From positions 16,585-80,584 of the forward strand of contig DATGXI010000158.1 of the NCBI GenBank assembly GCA_035299065.1: a stretch of 64,000 bases of DNA. Direction: 5' to 3'. Of the stretch, positions 16,871 through 26,223 are shown piece by piece (position 1 is the first letter of the stretch; each line of letters starts with the position of its first letter). This DNA is from DASPJQ01 sp035299065 (GTDB lineage Bacteria > Bacteroidota > Bacteroidia > Flavobacteriales_D > UBA2798). A program made the translations under genes and the position numbers. A model generated the notes under the pieces. That model ran no database searches and was not told where the DNA came from. It was given only the letters and a program-made list of their open reading frames with translations.

Positions 16871-17296
16871 ATGAAAGAACCAATATACCCCTGCCTGTGG
16901 TTTGACGGGCAGGCAAAAGCTGCGGCTGATTTTTACTGCAGCGTGTTTAAAGATGCAAAAATACTGAGCGAAAACCCTATGGTTGTTCAATGGGAAATTG
17001 GCGGAAGAAAATTTATGGGACTGAATGGTGGCCCGCAGTTTAAAATGAATGAAGCGGTTTCATTTGTACTTGAATGTGAAAACCAGGGTGAAATTGATTA
17101 TTACTGGGAAAAATTTACCACTGAAGGCGGAAAAGAAAGCATGTGTGGATGGTGCCAGGATAAGTATGGCGTTTGGTGGCAGGTAATACCAGCTGTGCTT
17201 GGAAAACTAATGTCAGACCCTGCACGCTCACAACGCGTGGTTGCTGCATTTATGCAAATGAAGAAATTTGATATTGAAACGTTAATGAACGCTTAA
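16871..17296 (+). CDS. VOC family protein (PhnB/3-dmu-9_3-mt type)
   Basis: 141 residues. Begins IYPCLWFDGQAKAAADFYCSVFKDAKI, the standard opening of this subgroup, and carries VSFVLECENQGEIDYYWEKFTTEGGKESMCGWCQDKYGVWWQVIP, characteristic of the UbiE/PhnB-like VOC branch. No complete metal-ligand set is evident, as is usual for the subgroup. Function unknown; sits 124 bp after the SRPBCC gene and 10 bp before a second VOC gene. Confidence 0.9.
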   Translation: MKEPIYPCLWFDGQAKAAADFYCSVFKDAKILSENPMVVQWEIGGRKFMGLNGGPQFKMNEAVSFVLECENQGEIDYYWEKFTTEGGKESMCGWCQDKYGVWWQVIPAVLGKLMSDPARSQRVVAAFMQMKKFDIETLMNA

Positions 17297-17306
17297 TGTT
17301 GTTTAA

Positions 17307-17726
17307 ATGCAGGTAGTATCATATTTAACGTTTAACGGAGACTGCCGGGAGGCTATGAAATTTTATCATAAATGCCTTGGAGGCAAGTTGGACATAATGA
17401 CGGTGGGAGAATCACCCATGAGTAATAACATGCCCGTAAAAATGAAAAACACCATTTTGCATGCCTTGCTCAAAAATAAAAAACTGGTCATTATGGGATC
17501 AGACATGGTGGGTGAAAAAGGACTTGTAAAGGGAAATTCGGTGGCGCTTATGCTTGATGTAAAAACGGAAAAAGAAATGCGCGATTTATTTCGAAAACTT
17601 TCAAAGGGTGGTGTAGTGGGACATAAAATTGAGCGTGCTTTTTTTGGAGGATTGTTGGGTGATTTTACCGATAAGTTTGGGGTAAATTGGGTAATGCATT
17701 GCAAAGAAAAAAAGCAAACCAAATGA
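17307..17726 (+). CDS. VOC family protein (PhnB-like)
   Basis: 139 residues with VSYLTFNGDCREAMKFYHKCLGGKLDIMTVGESP at the N-terminus and DKFGVNWVMHC at the C-terminus, the pattern of PhnB-like VOC proteins. Begins 10 bp after the previous VOC gene and overlaps the next small gene by 4 bases (ATGA), so the three are probably one transcript. Catalytic activity unproven for the family. Confidence 0.9.
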   Translation: MQVVSYLTFNGDCREAMKFYHKCLGGKLDIMTVGESPMSNNMPVKMKNTILHALLKNKKLVIMGSDMVGEKGLVKGNSVALMLDVKTEKEMRDLFRKLSKGGVVGHKIERAFFGGLLGDFTDKFGVNWVMHCKEKKQTK

Positions 17727-17932
17727 TAGAAATATTTAAAACAACCGTGCCGGAAAATACCCTTGCACAGGAAGTGGTAAAACAGCTTTTAACTAAAATG
17801 CCGGGAGCAAAAATTAGTTTTGACCTGGAAGATTGTGACAGGATTTTGCGTATTGAATCGCACTCAATTGAATCACGCTTCATTTACCAGGTGTTTAATG
17901 ACTTGAAAATAAGTTGCGAAACATTGATGTAG
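17723..17932 (+). CDS. small protein, HMA-like ferredoxin fold suspected
   Basis: 69 residues from the ATG at 17723, which overlaps the VOC stop (ATGA). Pattern IFKTTVPENTLAQEVVKQLLTKMPGAKISFDLEDCDRILRIES resembles small Bacteroidota proteins with a heavy-metal-associated-like beta-alpha-beta fold but without a CxxC motif. No signal or membrane segment. The upstream alternative start lies inside the VOC gene and is unlikely. Function unknown. Confidence 0.7.
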   Translation: MIEIFKTTVPENTLAQEVVKQLLTKMPGAKISFDLEDCDRILRIESHSIESRFIYQVFNDLKISCETLM

Positions 17933-18031
17933 CAACAATTATAACTGTTCAAGAAGCCTGTTTCTTAAAATAAGAAAGCATTGGCAGCCTGCTAAAATTG
18001 CATAACTTGCAAAAGCATTTAATCAGTAGGT

Positions 18032-19990
18032 ATGAAAGTTTTTTTATGTGTTGCAGCGTTATGGCTGTTGACACCACAAGCAATATTTGCGCAGTCAAAA
18101 GCCGATTCACTTAAAGTTGCCTTAAAAGTTGCGCGAAAGCCAATTGACAAAATCAATACGCTTAATTTACTGGGGCGCGAACTGTTTTTAAGCAATAAGC
18201 ATGATACAGCCGTTGTTGTTGCAGAGGAGGCAAAAAAACAAGCTGAAAAAATAAATTACAATAAAGGTATTGCGGCAGCATACAACATACTTGGAAATGT
18301 TTGCCTGTTACGGTCAGACTATAAATGTGCATACTCCTATCATTCAAAAGCCCTTGGTATACAGCTTAAGGACGGTGATGAAAAAGTGCTGTGCAGCACG
18401 TATAACAATATAGGAATTATTCATTATTACCAGGGCGATTTACCCGAGTCACTTAAAGCGCACCTGAACTCATTAAAATTTGCAAAAGCAATTGGCGATA
18501 AAACCGCAGAGGCACGTTCCTACAGCAACATTGGTGGTATTTATACCCAACAGCAGCGTTATGATGAGGCATTGAAAACATTTACCAAAGGTTACAATAT
18601 TCAGAAAACGTTAAATGATCGCATGGGCATGGGACGGTCTTTAAATAACATTGGAACTGTATACCTGGCGCAGGGAATTGACGGGCCCGCGCTTGAAAAT
18701 TTTATTGCCTGTATTAAGATAAAGGAAGAAATTGGTGACATATTGAGCCTTGGACAAACCTATTTAAATATTGGTGGTATTTATTTTCGCAAAGGTTATT
18801 ACGCAAAATCACAACACACCAAAGACAGTTTATTTGTGCTTTCTGAAAAAATGCATCAACAGGCTATTGAAGCGCTTGAAAAAGTGGGCAACAAACAGGC
18901 CCTGGCCGGCACATACAATAATTTAGGCTTGTTGTACCTGCAAAAAAAGCAACCAAAAATTGGGCGTGGTTACATTGATAAGGGTTTTGAACTGGCAAAA
19001 GAAGTTGGCAGCAAAGACGATTTGAAATCAAGTTACAACGCTTATGCGGTAGCTGATAGTATGGCTGGCGATTTTAAAAGCGCATATGCTAATTACAAAA
19101 AATTCATCCTTTACCGTGATTCACTTTCAAACGAAACAAATACCAAAAAAACCATGCAGGCCCAAATGGACTTTGAGTTGGGACAAAAGGATCTTAAGGC
19201 AAAAGCTGACCGGGACAAAAGGGAGGCAATTTACAGGGAAAAACTGGCGCGTCAAAAAATGCAGGGTTGGTTTATTGGAGGAGGCGCAGTGCTTTTGTTG
19301 CTGATTGTTGTGTTGTTTGTAAACCGTGCACGACTAAAACAAAAAAACGACTATCAGCAAAAATTAAATTACCAGCAAAAACAACAGGCTACCGCTATAA
19401 TGGAGGCCCAGGAACAGGAACGAAAACGCATTGCCGAAGATCTTCACGATAGTTTGGGACATTTGTTGTCGGCAGCTAAAATGAACCTGCAACATACACC
19501 GGTTAGTGCCGGGCATTGTGAAAATTCGGTTAAGTTACTCAACCAGGCATCAGAGGAATTACGCAATATTTCATTTAACCTGATGCCACAAGTACTGGAG
19601 GAGGAAGGTTTGACACCCGCATTGAATGAGTTGGCAGAAAAAACAAACCGATCAGGAAAAATGGTTGTTTCATTCCAGGCAATGGATATACCTGCAAAAT
19701 TTGACAAACCAGCTCAATTTAATATTTACAGAATTGTTCAGGAAGCGGTCAACAACATACTAAAACACGCTGGAGCCAGTGAAGCTGGAATTCAATTAAT
19801 AGCCCAACCCGATCACCTTACCATTATGATTGAAGACAATGGTAAAGGTTTTGATCCCACAAAAACATATGGTGGCCGTGGGCAAAAAAACATGCGTGCA
19901 AGGGCGCAATGGTTAAACGGTAATTTTAACCTTGACTCCACTCCAGGGCATGGAACAACTATTTGCATTGATATACCGCTAAAACCATGA
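18032..19990 (+). CDS. TPR sensor histidine kinase (HisKA_3)
   Basis: 652 residues. Signal peptide MKVFLCVAALWLLTPQAIFAQ, about seven TPR repeats between residues 35 and 370 (periplasmic), one transmembrane segment near 411-430 (GGGAVLLLLIVVLFV), coiled coil, then a NarX/DesK-type dimerisation domain with phospho-acceptor His472 in ERKRIAEDLHDSLGHLL and a HATPase_c domain with NIYRIVQEAVNNILKHA (N box) and IEDNGKGFD (G1). The response regulator gene begins 4 bases before its stop. The signal sensed is unknown; TPRs suggest protein or peptide contact. Confidence 0.94.
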   Translation: MKVFLCVAALWLLTPQAIFAQSKADSLKVALKVARKPIDKINTLNLLGRELFLSNKHDTAVVVAEEAKKQAEKINYNKGIAAAYNILGNVCLLRSDYKCAYSYHSKALGIQLKDGDEKVLCSTYNNIGIIHYYQGDLPESLKAHLNSLKFAKAIGDKTAEARSYSNIGGIYTQQQRYDEALKTFTKGYNIQKTLNDRMGMGRSLNNIGTVYLAQGIDGPALENFIACIKIKEEIGDILSLGQTYLNIGGIYFRKGYYAKSQHTKDSLFVLSEKMHQQAIEALEKVGNKQALAGTYNNLGLLYLQKKQPKIGRGYIDKGFELAKEVGSKDDLKSSYNAYAVADSMAGDFKSAYANYKKFILYRDSLSNETNTKKTMQAQMDFELGQKDLKAKADRDKREAIYREKLARQKMQGWFIGGGAVLLLLIVVLFVNRARLKQKNDYQQKLNYQQKQQATAIMEAQEQERKRIAEDLHDSLGHLLSAAKMNLQHTPVSAGHCENSVKLLNQASEELRNISFNLMPQVLEEEGLTPALNELAEKTNRSGKMVVSFQAMDIPAKFDKPAQFNIYRIVQEAVNNILKHAGASEAGIQLIAQPDHLTIMIEDNGKGFDPTKTYGGRGQKNMRARAQWLNGNFNLDSTPGHGTTICIDIPLKP

Positions 19991-20628
19991 GTACAATTAA
20001 AATTTTAGTGGTTGATGACCATTCTATTTTTACCGATGGTATGCAGGCACTTTTGGCAACCGTTGAAGGGTTTGAAATTGCTGGTGCAGCAAACAATGCC
20101 GATGAGGCAATACAAAAAGCCATGATGCTTAAACCCGATGTGATGTTGATGGACATTCAAATGCCTGGGAAAAATGGTATTGAAGCAACTATTGAAATAA
20201 AGCGGAATAATCAGGATATAAAAATAATTGCTCTTTCATCGGCTAACGAAACCTTGTATATAAAAAAGATGCTTGAGGCAGGTGCAAGCGGGTATGTACT
20301 CAAGAATATTGATAAAGATGAATTGGTGCTTGTGATCAAAAAAGTGCATGCGGGAGAAAAGCATCTTGATGGATCAGTAGCAAACCAACTGATTGAGCAT
20401 TTTAATACAAAACCAACTGAAGCAGCTACCCTGGTTGACACGCTTACAAAACGTGAAAAGGAAATTCTGGCATTTATTGCACAAGGATTGACCGACAAGG
20501 AAATTGCGGACAAGGTATTTCTTAGTTCGTTAACCGTGATTTCGCACAGGAAGAATATTCTGAGTAAACTGGGCCTTAAAAATAAGGTGGAAATTGCCCG
20601 TTTTGCTATTGAAAATAAGCTGATTTAG
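19987..20628 (+). CDS. NarL/FixJ-type response regulator
   Basis: 213 residues. Receiver domain with acidic pair VVDDH, phospho-acceptor Asp56 in DVMLMDIQMPG, conserved Ser/Thr (ALSSANE) and Lys (YVLKNID); C-terminal LuxR helix-turn-helix LTKREKEILAFIAQGLTDKEIADKVFLSSLTVISHRKNILSKLG. Overlaps the histidine kinase by 4 bases (ATGA), so this is its cognate partner. Likely targets include the two exported-protein genes just downstream, an inference from position. Confidence 0.95.
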   Translation: MSTIKILVVDDHSIFTDGMQALLATVEGFEIAGAANNADEAIQKAMMLKPDVMLMDIQMPGKNGIEATIEIKRNNQDIKIIALSSANETLYIKKMLEAGASGYVLKNIDKDELVLVIKKVHAGEKHLDGSVANQLIEHFNTKPTEAATLVDTLTKREKEILAFIAQGLTDKEIADKVFLSSLTVISHRKNILSKLGLKNKVEIARFAIENKLI

Positions 20629-20685
20629 AAATAGAGCGTGGTGCAGCTACCCCATTTGGGGGATATTTCAAAAACCTCTCAATGG

Positions 20686-20699
20686 GGCATGTTCATGCC
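20686..20699. promoter_or_regulatory. 14-bp perfect inverted repeat downstream of the response regulator
   Basis: GGCATG-TT-CATGCC lies 56 bp before the next ATG at 20755. It could be a binding site for a dimeric regulator such as the adjacent NarL-type protein. A CCCC-ATTT-GGGG hairpin lies just upstream (about 20649-20661). Confidence 0.35.
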
Positions 20700-20754
20700 A
20701 GGTGACTGACCGAATTTTGTGTTAGTTATTACCCCTAATTAAACAAGTATTGAT

Positions 20755-21585
20755 ATGCGAAAAAAAAGTTTAATCCTGTTTGCCTGTGTTGCCGCCTGTA
20801 CAACCGCGCAAGCTCAGTTTTTTGAACTGAAAAAAAGCTATACAGGTTATCATTTCGCCTTTTCAAGGTTTGACCCTGATGGAATCAACAAATTTGTAGT
20901 GCAGTTTAACCAACGGTACGCAAACGAAATTTCAAGTGGATTTCACCAGTACAAAGGAACCGAGCGTGGTTCGAACTTCAGTACAAGTGGGTTCAGGTTC
21001 ATATTTGGAAAGGGAACAACCAAATGGACAGCCAGTATGGACTATGCCGGTGGCGGTGGAAAGGAAAAAAATCAGTGCGATTTTAAGAATGGAATATCGC
21101 AGCATTTATGGTTGAAATGGAGAAACAACCAGGTTAATTTTAGTTTTGGTATTGCTAAAAAAGAAAACAAAATATGGTTAGAGGGACTGTATTGTACAAA
21201 TCTTGGAAAAATCATACTTGAATACTCAACCGAGCATTTGAACAATGTGTGGAGTTATGGAACTGAGTATAAATTAAACGGGGTTTACACAAGCACCATT
21301 AAAACAATGGAATTTGGAGCCCAGTTTAGTTATAAATATAAAAAGTATGTGTTTTATGCAAGGGCATTAATGCCCGCAGTGGTAATAGGACCATCAAAAG
21401 CTGAAAGGGCCTTTGTAGATGCGCGCAGCAGCCAGGAAGCACCAAAAGATTTCCCTTCAGACTACAACAGTTACCTGGACGATCCCTCGGGACATGTTTC
21501 CCGCAAAGAGTATCTTGAAAGTACGGGTATGAAAGGTTTTTCTTACGGATTTGGGTTCTTTTATTTATTTGGAAAGGAGAAATAA
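20755..21585 (+). CDS. exported hypothetical protein
   Basis: 276 residues with signal peptide KKSLILFACVAACTTAQAQ. The mature part is rich in aromatic residues and alternating polar/non-polar stretches (HLWLKWRNNQVNFSFGIAKKENKIWLEG, YKYKKYVFYARALMP) and ends FGFFYLFGKEK, which would suit a small outer-membrane beta-barrel. No family recognised. Two bases separate its stop from the next ATG, so it is co-transcribed with the lipoprotein gene. Confidence 0.75.
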   Translation: MRKKSLILFACVAACTTAQAQFFELKKSYTGYHFAFSRFDPDGINKFVVQFNQRYANEISSGFHQYKGTERGSNFSTSGFRFIFGKGTTKWTASMDYAGGGGKEKNQCDFKNGISQHLWLKWRNNQVNFSFGIAKKENKIWLEGLYCTNLGKIILEYSTEHLNNVWSYGTEYKLNGVYTSTIKTMEFGAQFSYKYKKYVFYARALMPAVVIGPSKAERAFVDARSSQEAPKDFPSDYNSYLDDPSGHVSRKEYLESTGMKGFSYGFGFFYLFGKEK

Positions 21586-21587
21586 TT

Positions 21588-22085
21588 ATGAAAACGAAAA
21601 TTTTAATTTTAGCTGTAATAGCCGGGCTTTTTGCAACGTCATGTAACAAAGAAAAAAAATTAATGGGCAGGCTGGAAGGTAACTGGACCATTGAATCGGC
21701 CGAAAAAATTATTCACTTTAACGATGGAACAACAACAACCATTGAAAGCCTGTCCAACCCGGGAAAACTGGTTATTTCAGAGGGGGCATCGGATGAAGAA
21801 AAGAATTATGACTTCTTTTATATTGATACCAATATGGACACCATAAAAATGATTGATAAATTGGTTACAGACGAATACAATACACGTATGGTCATGTTAA
21901 ATGGGTATACGGATACAAGCGGTGTAAAAAAGAACATTGTGTGGACAATAGAAAAGAATAATAAGAACAAACAAATATGGTCAACATACGGTGTGGATTC
22001 CGTTTTGTTTTATCCGCCTAACAACAACAATCCTGGTACGGCCAGCAGCTGGATTAGCTGGAAGTTAACCATGAAACGTGATTAA
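21588..22085 (+). CDS. lipoprotein, lipocalin-like
   Basis: 165 residues. Lipobox FATSC at residues 16-20 followed by NKEKK, a charged stretch of the kind that directs Bacteroidota lipoproteins to the surface. The mature sequence starts LMGRLEGNWTIESAEK, the GxW opening of many lipocalin-like domains, and ends in WKLTMKRD. Ligand unknown. Second gene of a pair after the two-component system. Confidence 0.8.
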   Translation: MKTKILILAVIAGLFATSCNKEKKLMGRLEGNWTIESAEKIIHFNDGTTTTIESLSNPGKLVISEGASDEEKNYDFFYIDTNMDTIKMIDKLVTDEYNTRMVMLNGYTDTSGVKKNIVWTIEKNNKNKQIWSTYGVDSVLFYPPNNNNPGTASSWISWKLTMKRD

Positions 22086-22191
22086 ATAACCTAATTAAAG
22101 CAGGGGTAATGGTGGGTTTATGGTTTGTGTGCAAGGCGCACAGGTAATTGCACAAATTGGCAAACTATAAGCTCACCTTGCTTTTTGAGTA

Positions 22192-22794
22192 TTAATTTTG
22201 TTTTAGCGAATAATTGTTGAGTAAATGCGCATGTTCGGCTACAAGCAGGCCTTGCAAAGGGTAAAGTATCAGCATTTCAAATGTTGATTTAAAGTTTTTC
22301 TGAAGTAACTCGTAAAATTCTCCATGAACCATTTTTTGCATGAACCACGCGCATAATTCACTTGTTATTTCACTGTTTATTTCCTGTTTAATGTGTTTGT
22401 TCTTTTTTGCCTCGTCCAATAAAGCAGGAATTCGCGTAAAGCTGAGCTTGCGCTGAAACGCGTCAATTGGTTTAATGCTTTCGGGGAAAGTACGTACCAT
22501 AATGCGGTACATTGAGGGATGGTATTGTAATTGCTGGCGCAAAAGAATTTCATATATCCTGGCAATTTTTTTAAGCGGATCAATAGACAACGCGGTAATC
22601 GCATCAAATTCCTGGTCCAACTGCTCCAGGTTTTTAGTTACCAATTCATTTACCAAATCACCTTTATTGGCAAAACGGCTATACAGGTCTTTTTTTGATA
22701 AGCCTGATTGGCGTGCAATGTCATCAAAACTCACGCTTTTTATGCCGTATTGCATAAACAGCCGGTTAGCCGACTCAATAATTTTTGAATTCAT
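22192..22794 (-). CDS. TetR family transcriptional regulator
   Basis: 200 residues. N-terminal helix-turn-helix IIESANRLFMQYGIKSVSFDDIARQSGLSKKDLYSRFANKGDLV at residues 4-47; the C-terminal ligand domain is divergent. No efflux gene stands next to it; downstream on its strand is only a convergent gene end. Target unknown. Confidence 0.92.
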   Translation of the reverse strand: MNSKIIESANRLFMQYGIKSVSFDDIARQSGLSKKDLYSRFANKGDLVNELVTKNLEQLDQEFDAITALSIDPLKKIARIYEILLRQQLQYHPSMYRIMVRTFPESIKPIDAFQRKLSFTRIPALLDEAKKNKHIKQEINSEITSELCAWFMQKMVHGEFYELLQKNFKSTFEMLILYPLQGLLVAEHAHLLNNYSLKQN

Positions 22795-22836
22795 ACAGCA
22801 ATACTAGTGAAATGGTTTTGGGTGTCAAATAAAACA

Positions 22837-22920
22837 GGCTATTATAAAATGTAAAAAACAGTAAAATAGTTGCTAAACCTGGTTGGCACCTGCCGGTTTT
22901 TACTAGCTGGCTATTATAAA
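22837..22920. repeat. direct repeat GGCTATTATAAA in the TetR/kinase gap
   Basis: Two identical 12-bp copies at 22837-22848 and 22909-22920, 72 bp apart; the second covers the stop codon of the histidine kinase gene. Both have TACTAG some 25 or fewer bases upstream. Possibly a fossil duplication or binding sites for the TetR regulator. Confidence 0.4.
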
Positions 22921-24845
22921 GGAACCCGTACAATGGCAACTGTTCCCGAATTTTCACCCGATTCGTACCTTATTTCTCCGTTTACAATTTTTACACGGCT
23001 TTGAAGACTGGTCAATCCAATTCCGTTTGATTTTTTATTGGTGTCGAAACCCTTGCCGTTGTCCTCAAAGTGCATAGTAATGAATTTATTTACTTTGGTA
23101 ATGGACAAGCTAACATGTGTAGCTTTACTGTGTTTGATAACATTGTTCAGTAATTCCTGTGAAATGCGGTAAAGGCTGATTTCAATTTTTTCGGGAAGAC
23201 GTTCTTCAAGTCCACGACTGAAAAATTCATACGTCATGTTATTTAGTGGTAGTATTTTTTGAAGGTTGTCTTCCAATGCCGGAACCAGGCCCAGCTCGCG
23301 CAGGGCTGTTGGCATCATTTGGTGTGAAATTTCACGAACCTCTTTGGTGGTTTTTTCAAGATTCTCTTTGGCTATATTAAAGTTGTTTTTTTGTTCGTTG
23401 CTTATTGAAGTCGATACCTGGTCAAGGTTCATTTTAATAACGGCAAGGTCCTGTACAATGCCATCGTGCAGGTCTTTTGCAATGCGTTGGCGTTCTTCTT
23501 CCTGTGCCAACAACGTTTGCTGCAGGCTTTTTTCCCGCTCCTCGGCCAGCGACTGGGCAAATTGTTTTTGGTTTTGAAGGCGTTTTCGGTTAAAATACCA
23601 TCCAAGTGCACCCAGTAATATTATTGCAGCACCGCCAAGTATAATTAAAGTTATCCATGCCGTTTTTGACTCAGATTCTTTTTGCGCAATTATGCGTTTT
23701 TCATTTGCAATTTCAGCTTTTTGCTGTGCCAGCAATTTTTCTTTTTTTGCATCGTTATACTTGAATTCAAGTTGTTGCGATGAAACAAAAAGATCTTCTT
23801 TCATAACGCTGTCTTTGTAGCGATTTGATTCGTGAAAGTGATAAGCAGCTTTTTTATAATCGCCTTTGGCTTCATAAATCCGGCCTAAAATGCCTTCAAT
23901 TTTCCAAAGATATTTGGAGTAATTATTGTCAATGGCAATTTTTTCACTTTCCAAAGCGTATGGAAAAGCTTCGTTATGCTTGTTGAGATCATTACTCAGG
24001 TATAATGCAAGTGTACCCAGGCTAGAGGCCTGCCCGTAAACATTTCCCGATTTTCGCTGGTGTTCAATGGCAAGTTTGTAATAATGCAATGCCGAATCGG
24101 GATTTTTTCTCCAGCAAATACCCAGGTTGTTGTAGGTTTTTGCCAAACCATAATCGTCATTAATGCGTTTTTGATAAGCTACTGCCTGGTTGAGCCATGC
24201 AATGGACTCATCGTCATTTCCCAATGAAAAGGCAATGTTGTGCAGAGCCGAACCGGTTCCGTAATCGTCATGAACGGCCTTAAACAATTCCAACGCCTGT
24301 TTATGGTATTTTATTCCTTTTTCACGATCACTTAAGTCATTCATGATAAGGCCAAGGTTGTTTATGGCATTGGCAAGATTCAGCGTGTCTTTCATTTGCT
24401 CAAAAACGGTTGACGCCTGGGTAATATAATCGGTGGCTTTGTCAAGTTGGTTGTAATTCCAGTATATAAGGCCCAGGTTGTTTAGTGCGCTTGATTTTTG
24501 TTTGGGTAAATTATTTTTTGAAGCAATGGCCAAAGCCTTTTCATTGCAAATAACAGCGCTATCGGCCTTACCGCTTACGTCATATACAATTCCAAGCCTA
24601 ATCCATGCGCGGGCATGTTGCTCGGGGTATTTTTTAATTTCGTTGTTTTTGAGAAGTGTGTTGGCAATGTTAATGGCCAGTGGTTTGTTTTCAAAGCGAA
24701 GCAGGAAAATTAATTCGTTGCCCGATTCAAGTTTTGTTTTGAAACTTGTTGCATTCTTATACACTTTTTGAATGGAGTCGGTTTGACCAAACACATTTAC
24801 CTGTGCAACCAGGGCTATAAACAATAAAACATATATGCGCAACAT
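22914..24845 (-). CDS. orphan TPR sensor histidine kinase
   Basis: 643 residues from the ATG at 24845 (MLRIYVLLFIALVAQVNVFGQ, a good signal peptide); a longer frame adds residues that would bury the signal. About seven TPRs in 60-370, one transmembrane segment near 398-418, then HisKA_3 with phospho-acceptor His460 in QRIAKDLHDGIVQDLAVIKMNL and HATPase_c with SLYRISQELLNNVIKHSKA and FEDNGKGFD. No response regulator adjoins it; the one at 19987 is already paired. It could signal to a distant partner or share that regulator. Same architecture as the kinase at 18032. Confidence 0.93.
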   Translation of the reverse strand: MLRIYVLLFIALVAQVNVFGQTDSIQKVYKNATSFKTKLESGNELIFLLRFENKPLAINIANTLLKNNEIKKYPEQHARAWIRLGIVYDVSGKADSAVICNEKALAIASKNNLPKQKSSALNNLGLIYWNYNQLDKATDYITQASTVFEQMKDTLNLANAINNLGLIMNDLSDREKGIKYHKQALELFKAVHDDYGTGSALHNIAFSLGNDDESIAWLNQAVAYQKRINDDYGLAKTYNNLGICWRKNPDSALHYYKLAIEHQRKSGNVYGQASSLGTLALYLSNDLNKHNEAFPYALESEKIAIDNNYSKYLWKIEGILGRIYEAKGDYKKAAYHFHESNRYKDSVMKEDLFVSSQQLEFKYNDAKKEKLLAQQKAEIANEKRIIAQKESESKTAWITLIILGGAAIILLGALGWYFNRKRLQNQKQFAQSLAEEREKSLQQTLLAQEEERQRIAKDLHDGIVQDLAVIKMNLDQVSTSISNEQKNNFNIAKENLEKTTKEVREISHQMMPTALRELGLVPALEDNLQKILPLNNMTYEFFSRGLEERLPEKIEISLYRISQELLNNVIKHSKATHVSLSITKVNKFITMHFEDNGKGFDTNKKSNGIGLTSLQSRVKIVNGEIRYESGENSGTVAIVRVPL

Positions 24846-24911
24846 TGGTATGAAATTAAGAAAATAAATTGATTTTAATGTCCTTGTAAAGATTTGAAAT
24901 ACAGTGATTGC

Positions 24912-24927
24912 TAACCGGTTTCGGTTA
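24912..24927. promoter_or_regulatory. small inverted repeat upstream of the orphan kinase
   Basis: TAACCG-GTTT-CGGTTA, 67 bp upstream of the kinase ATG and about 50 bp upstream of the divergent gene at 24978. Position suits an operator shared by both; nothing else supports it. Confidence 0.3.
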
Positions 24928-24977
24928 CATTTACCTGAAATATCCATTAAACATTAAAATGCATATATTTATTAGTA

Positions 24978-25709
24978 ATGAAGTGTCCAGGTATTAAGCG
25001 GGTTTTAGTTTTATGTGTTTTCTTATTTGCTCATTCAAAGTTGTTATTTGCGCAAAATGATAACAATGACTCATTGGAAATAAAAACCGAAAAAGATACA
25101 CTTGCACATATGGGCCGGTTCAAACTGGCCTGGCACCTTGACTTTGTTATGCACCCGGTTTTAACCCTGGATAACGAAGTGCATGAGGCCACAAATTACT
25201 CGATTCCGTTTTCGGCTTTTGTGGGTTGGTTGCAGCCAATTAGTAATCATTTGGCAATTGATTTTGGTATTGAAACAGCGTTTAGGCAATTTAAAAGTTT
25301 ACCTGTGACATATGTTGATGAATGGCAGGATACAATTGCCTATGAATATATTGGAAGAGTGCATAGTGTAGACCTGCCAATGGGTATGGATTTTTTTATA
25401 GGAAAAAAAACGAAGTTTGGAACTAACGTATTTCTGGCTCCCAGATTCAACCTGGTGCAACACCACAACGCCATTGTAGATGATTTGCAAGGTAACAGAG
25501 CCTATGTTGAAAGAAGCGCCACTGCACAATACCGCTTGTTTAACATGGAAGTAAGAGGTGGGATTTTTGTTGAGCTGCCCACTAACAAACGGAAAAAAAG
25601 AGCCATGCGTTTTTCTGCTCTTGGGCGTAGTGATTTGCTGGATGCATTTACAAGCTATAGATTCAAGAATGCATGGTCGTATGGATTTGGAATTGAGTTT
25701 GTTTTTTAG
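24978..25709 (+). CDS. exported hypothetical protein
   Basis: 243 residues. Signal peptide RVLVLCVFLFAHSKLLFAQ. Mature part contains many beta-type alternations (FSAFVGWLQPISNHLAIDFGIETAF, KTKFGTNVFLAPRFNL) and ends WSYGFGIEFVF with a terminal Phe, the usual end of an outer-membrane beta-barrel. Not assigned to a family. Divergent from the orphan TPR kinase across 132 bp, so it may be under that kinase's control. Confidence 0.75.
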   Translation: MKCPGIKRVLVLCVFLFAHSKLLFAQNDNNDSLEIKTEKDTLAHMGRFKLAWHLDFVMHPVLTLDNEVHEATNYSIPFSAFVGWLQPISNHLAIDFGIETAFRQFKSLPVTYVDEWQDTIAYEYIGRVHSVDLPMGMDFFIGKKTKFGTNVFLAPRFNLVQHHNAIVDDLQGNRAYVERSATAQYRLFNMEVRGGIFVELPTNKRKKRAMRFSALGRSDLLDAFTSYRFKNAWSYGFGIEFVF

Positions 25710-25727
25710 CGTAACCGCAAAAAAAAA

Positions 25728-26099
25728 TCATTCCTCACCTTCAAGTGCCATTCGCATAAAGCTTTTTACTTCATCGTTTATGTCACGTGGATTGATCATG
25801 CGTAAGTGGTGGTTGTATTGCTGACCAACACCTGGCACCTGCGCCAGTTTCTCGAAACAGGTATTTTCACGGTATGCTTTTTTAAACGGAAACACAATTG
25901 TAATAAAACTTTTTCCAAATTGGGTTACGTAAGCAGCGCGGTTGTTTTTACCGGCAATGCCAATCATGGTTTTGGCCGGATGAATGCTGATTGGGCCCAG
26001 TTTTTCGTATTCGGCAATAAAATGGTTAAAGAGTTCAAGGCAATGTGACGATTTTCCCTCAAGAAATTTAACGAGTTCTGGATTTGATTGATCTGACAT
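25728..26099 (-). CDS. DUF5655-like protein
   Basis: 123 residues, no signal peptide. Pattern SHCLELFNHFIAEYEKLGPISIHPAKTMIGIAGKNNRAAYVTQFGKSFITIVFPF and the C-terminal helix NDEVKSFMRMALEGEE resemble the DUF5655 domain (related to restriction-endonuclease-like or transport-associated folds in some descriptions). Assignment is from memory of the pattern. Stands alone, convergent with the preceding exported-protein gene. Confidence 0.7.
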   Translation of the reverse strand: MSDQSNPELVKFLEGKSSHCLELFNHFIAEYEKLGPISIHPAKTMIGIAGKNNRAAYVTQFGKSFITIVFPFKKAYRENTCFEKLAQVPGVGQQYNHHLRMINPRDINDEVKSFMRMALEGEE

Positions 26100-26223
26100 A
26101 ATACAAAGATAGCTTTATTATTGGCTCAAACCTTCGAAGCCTTAAAAATACCATTTTGGCGTGTTTTTTTCCCGCTTTAGAAACAAAATGAACATGGAGT
26201 TTTTTTAGCAGTTATATTAAATC

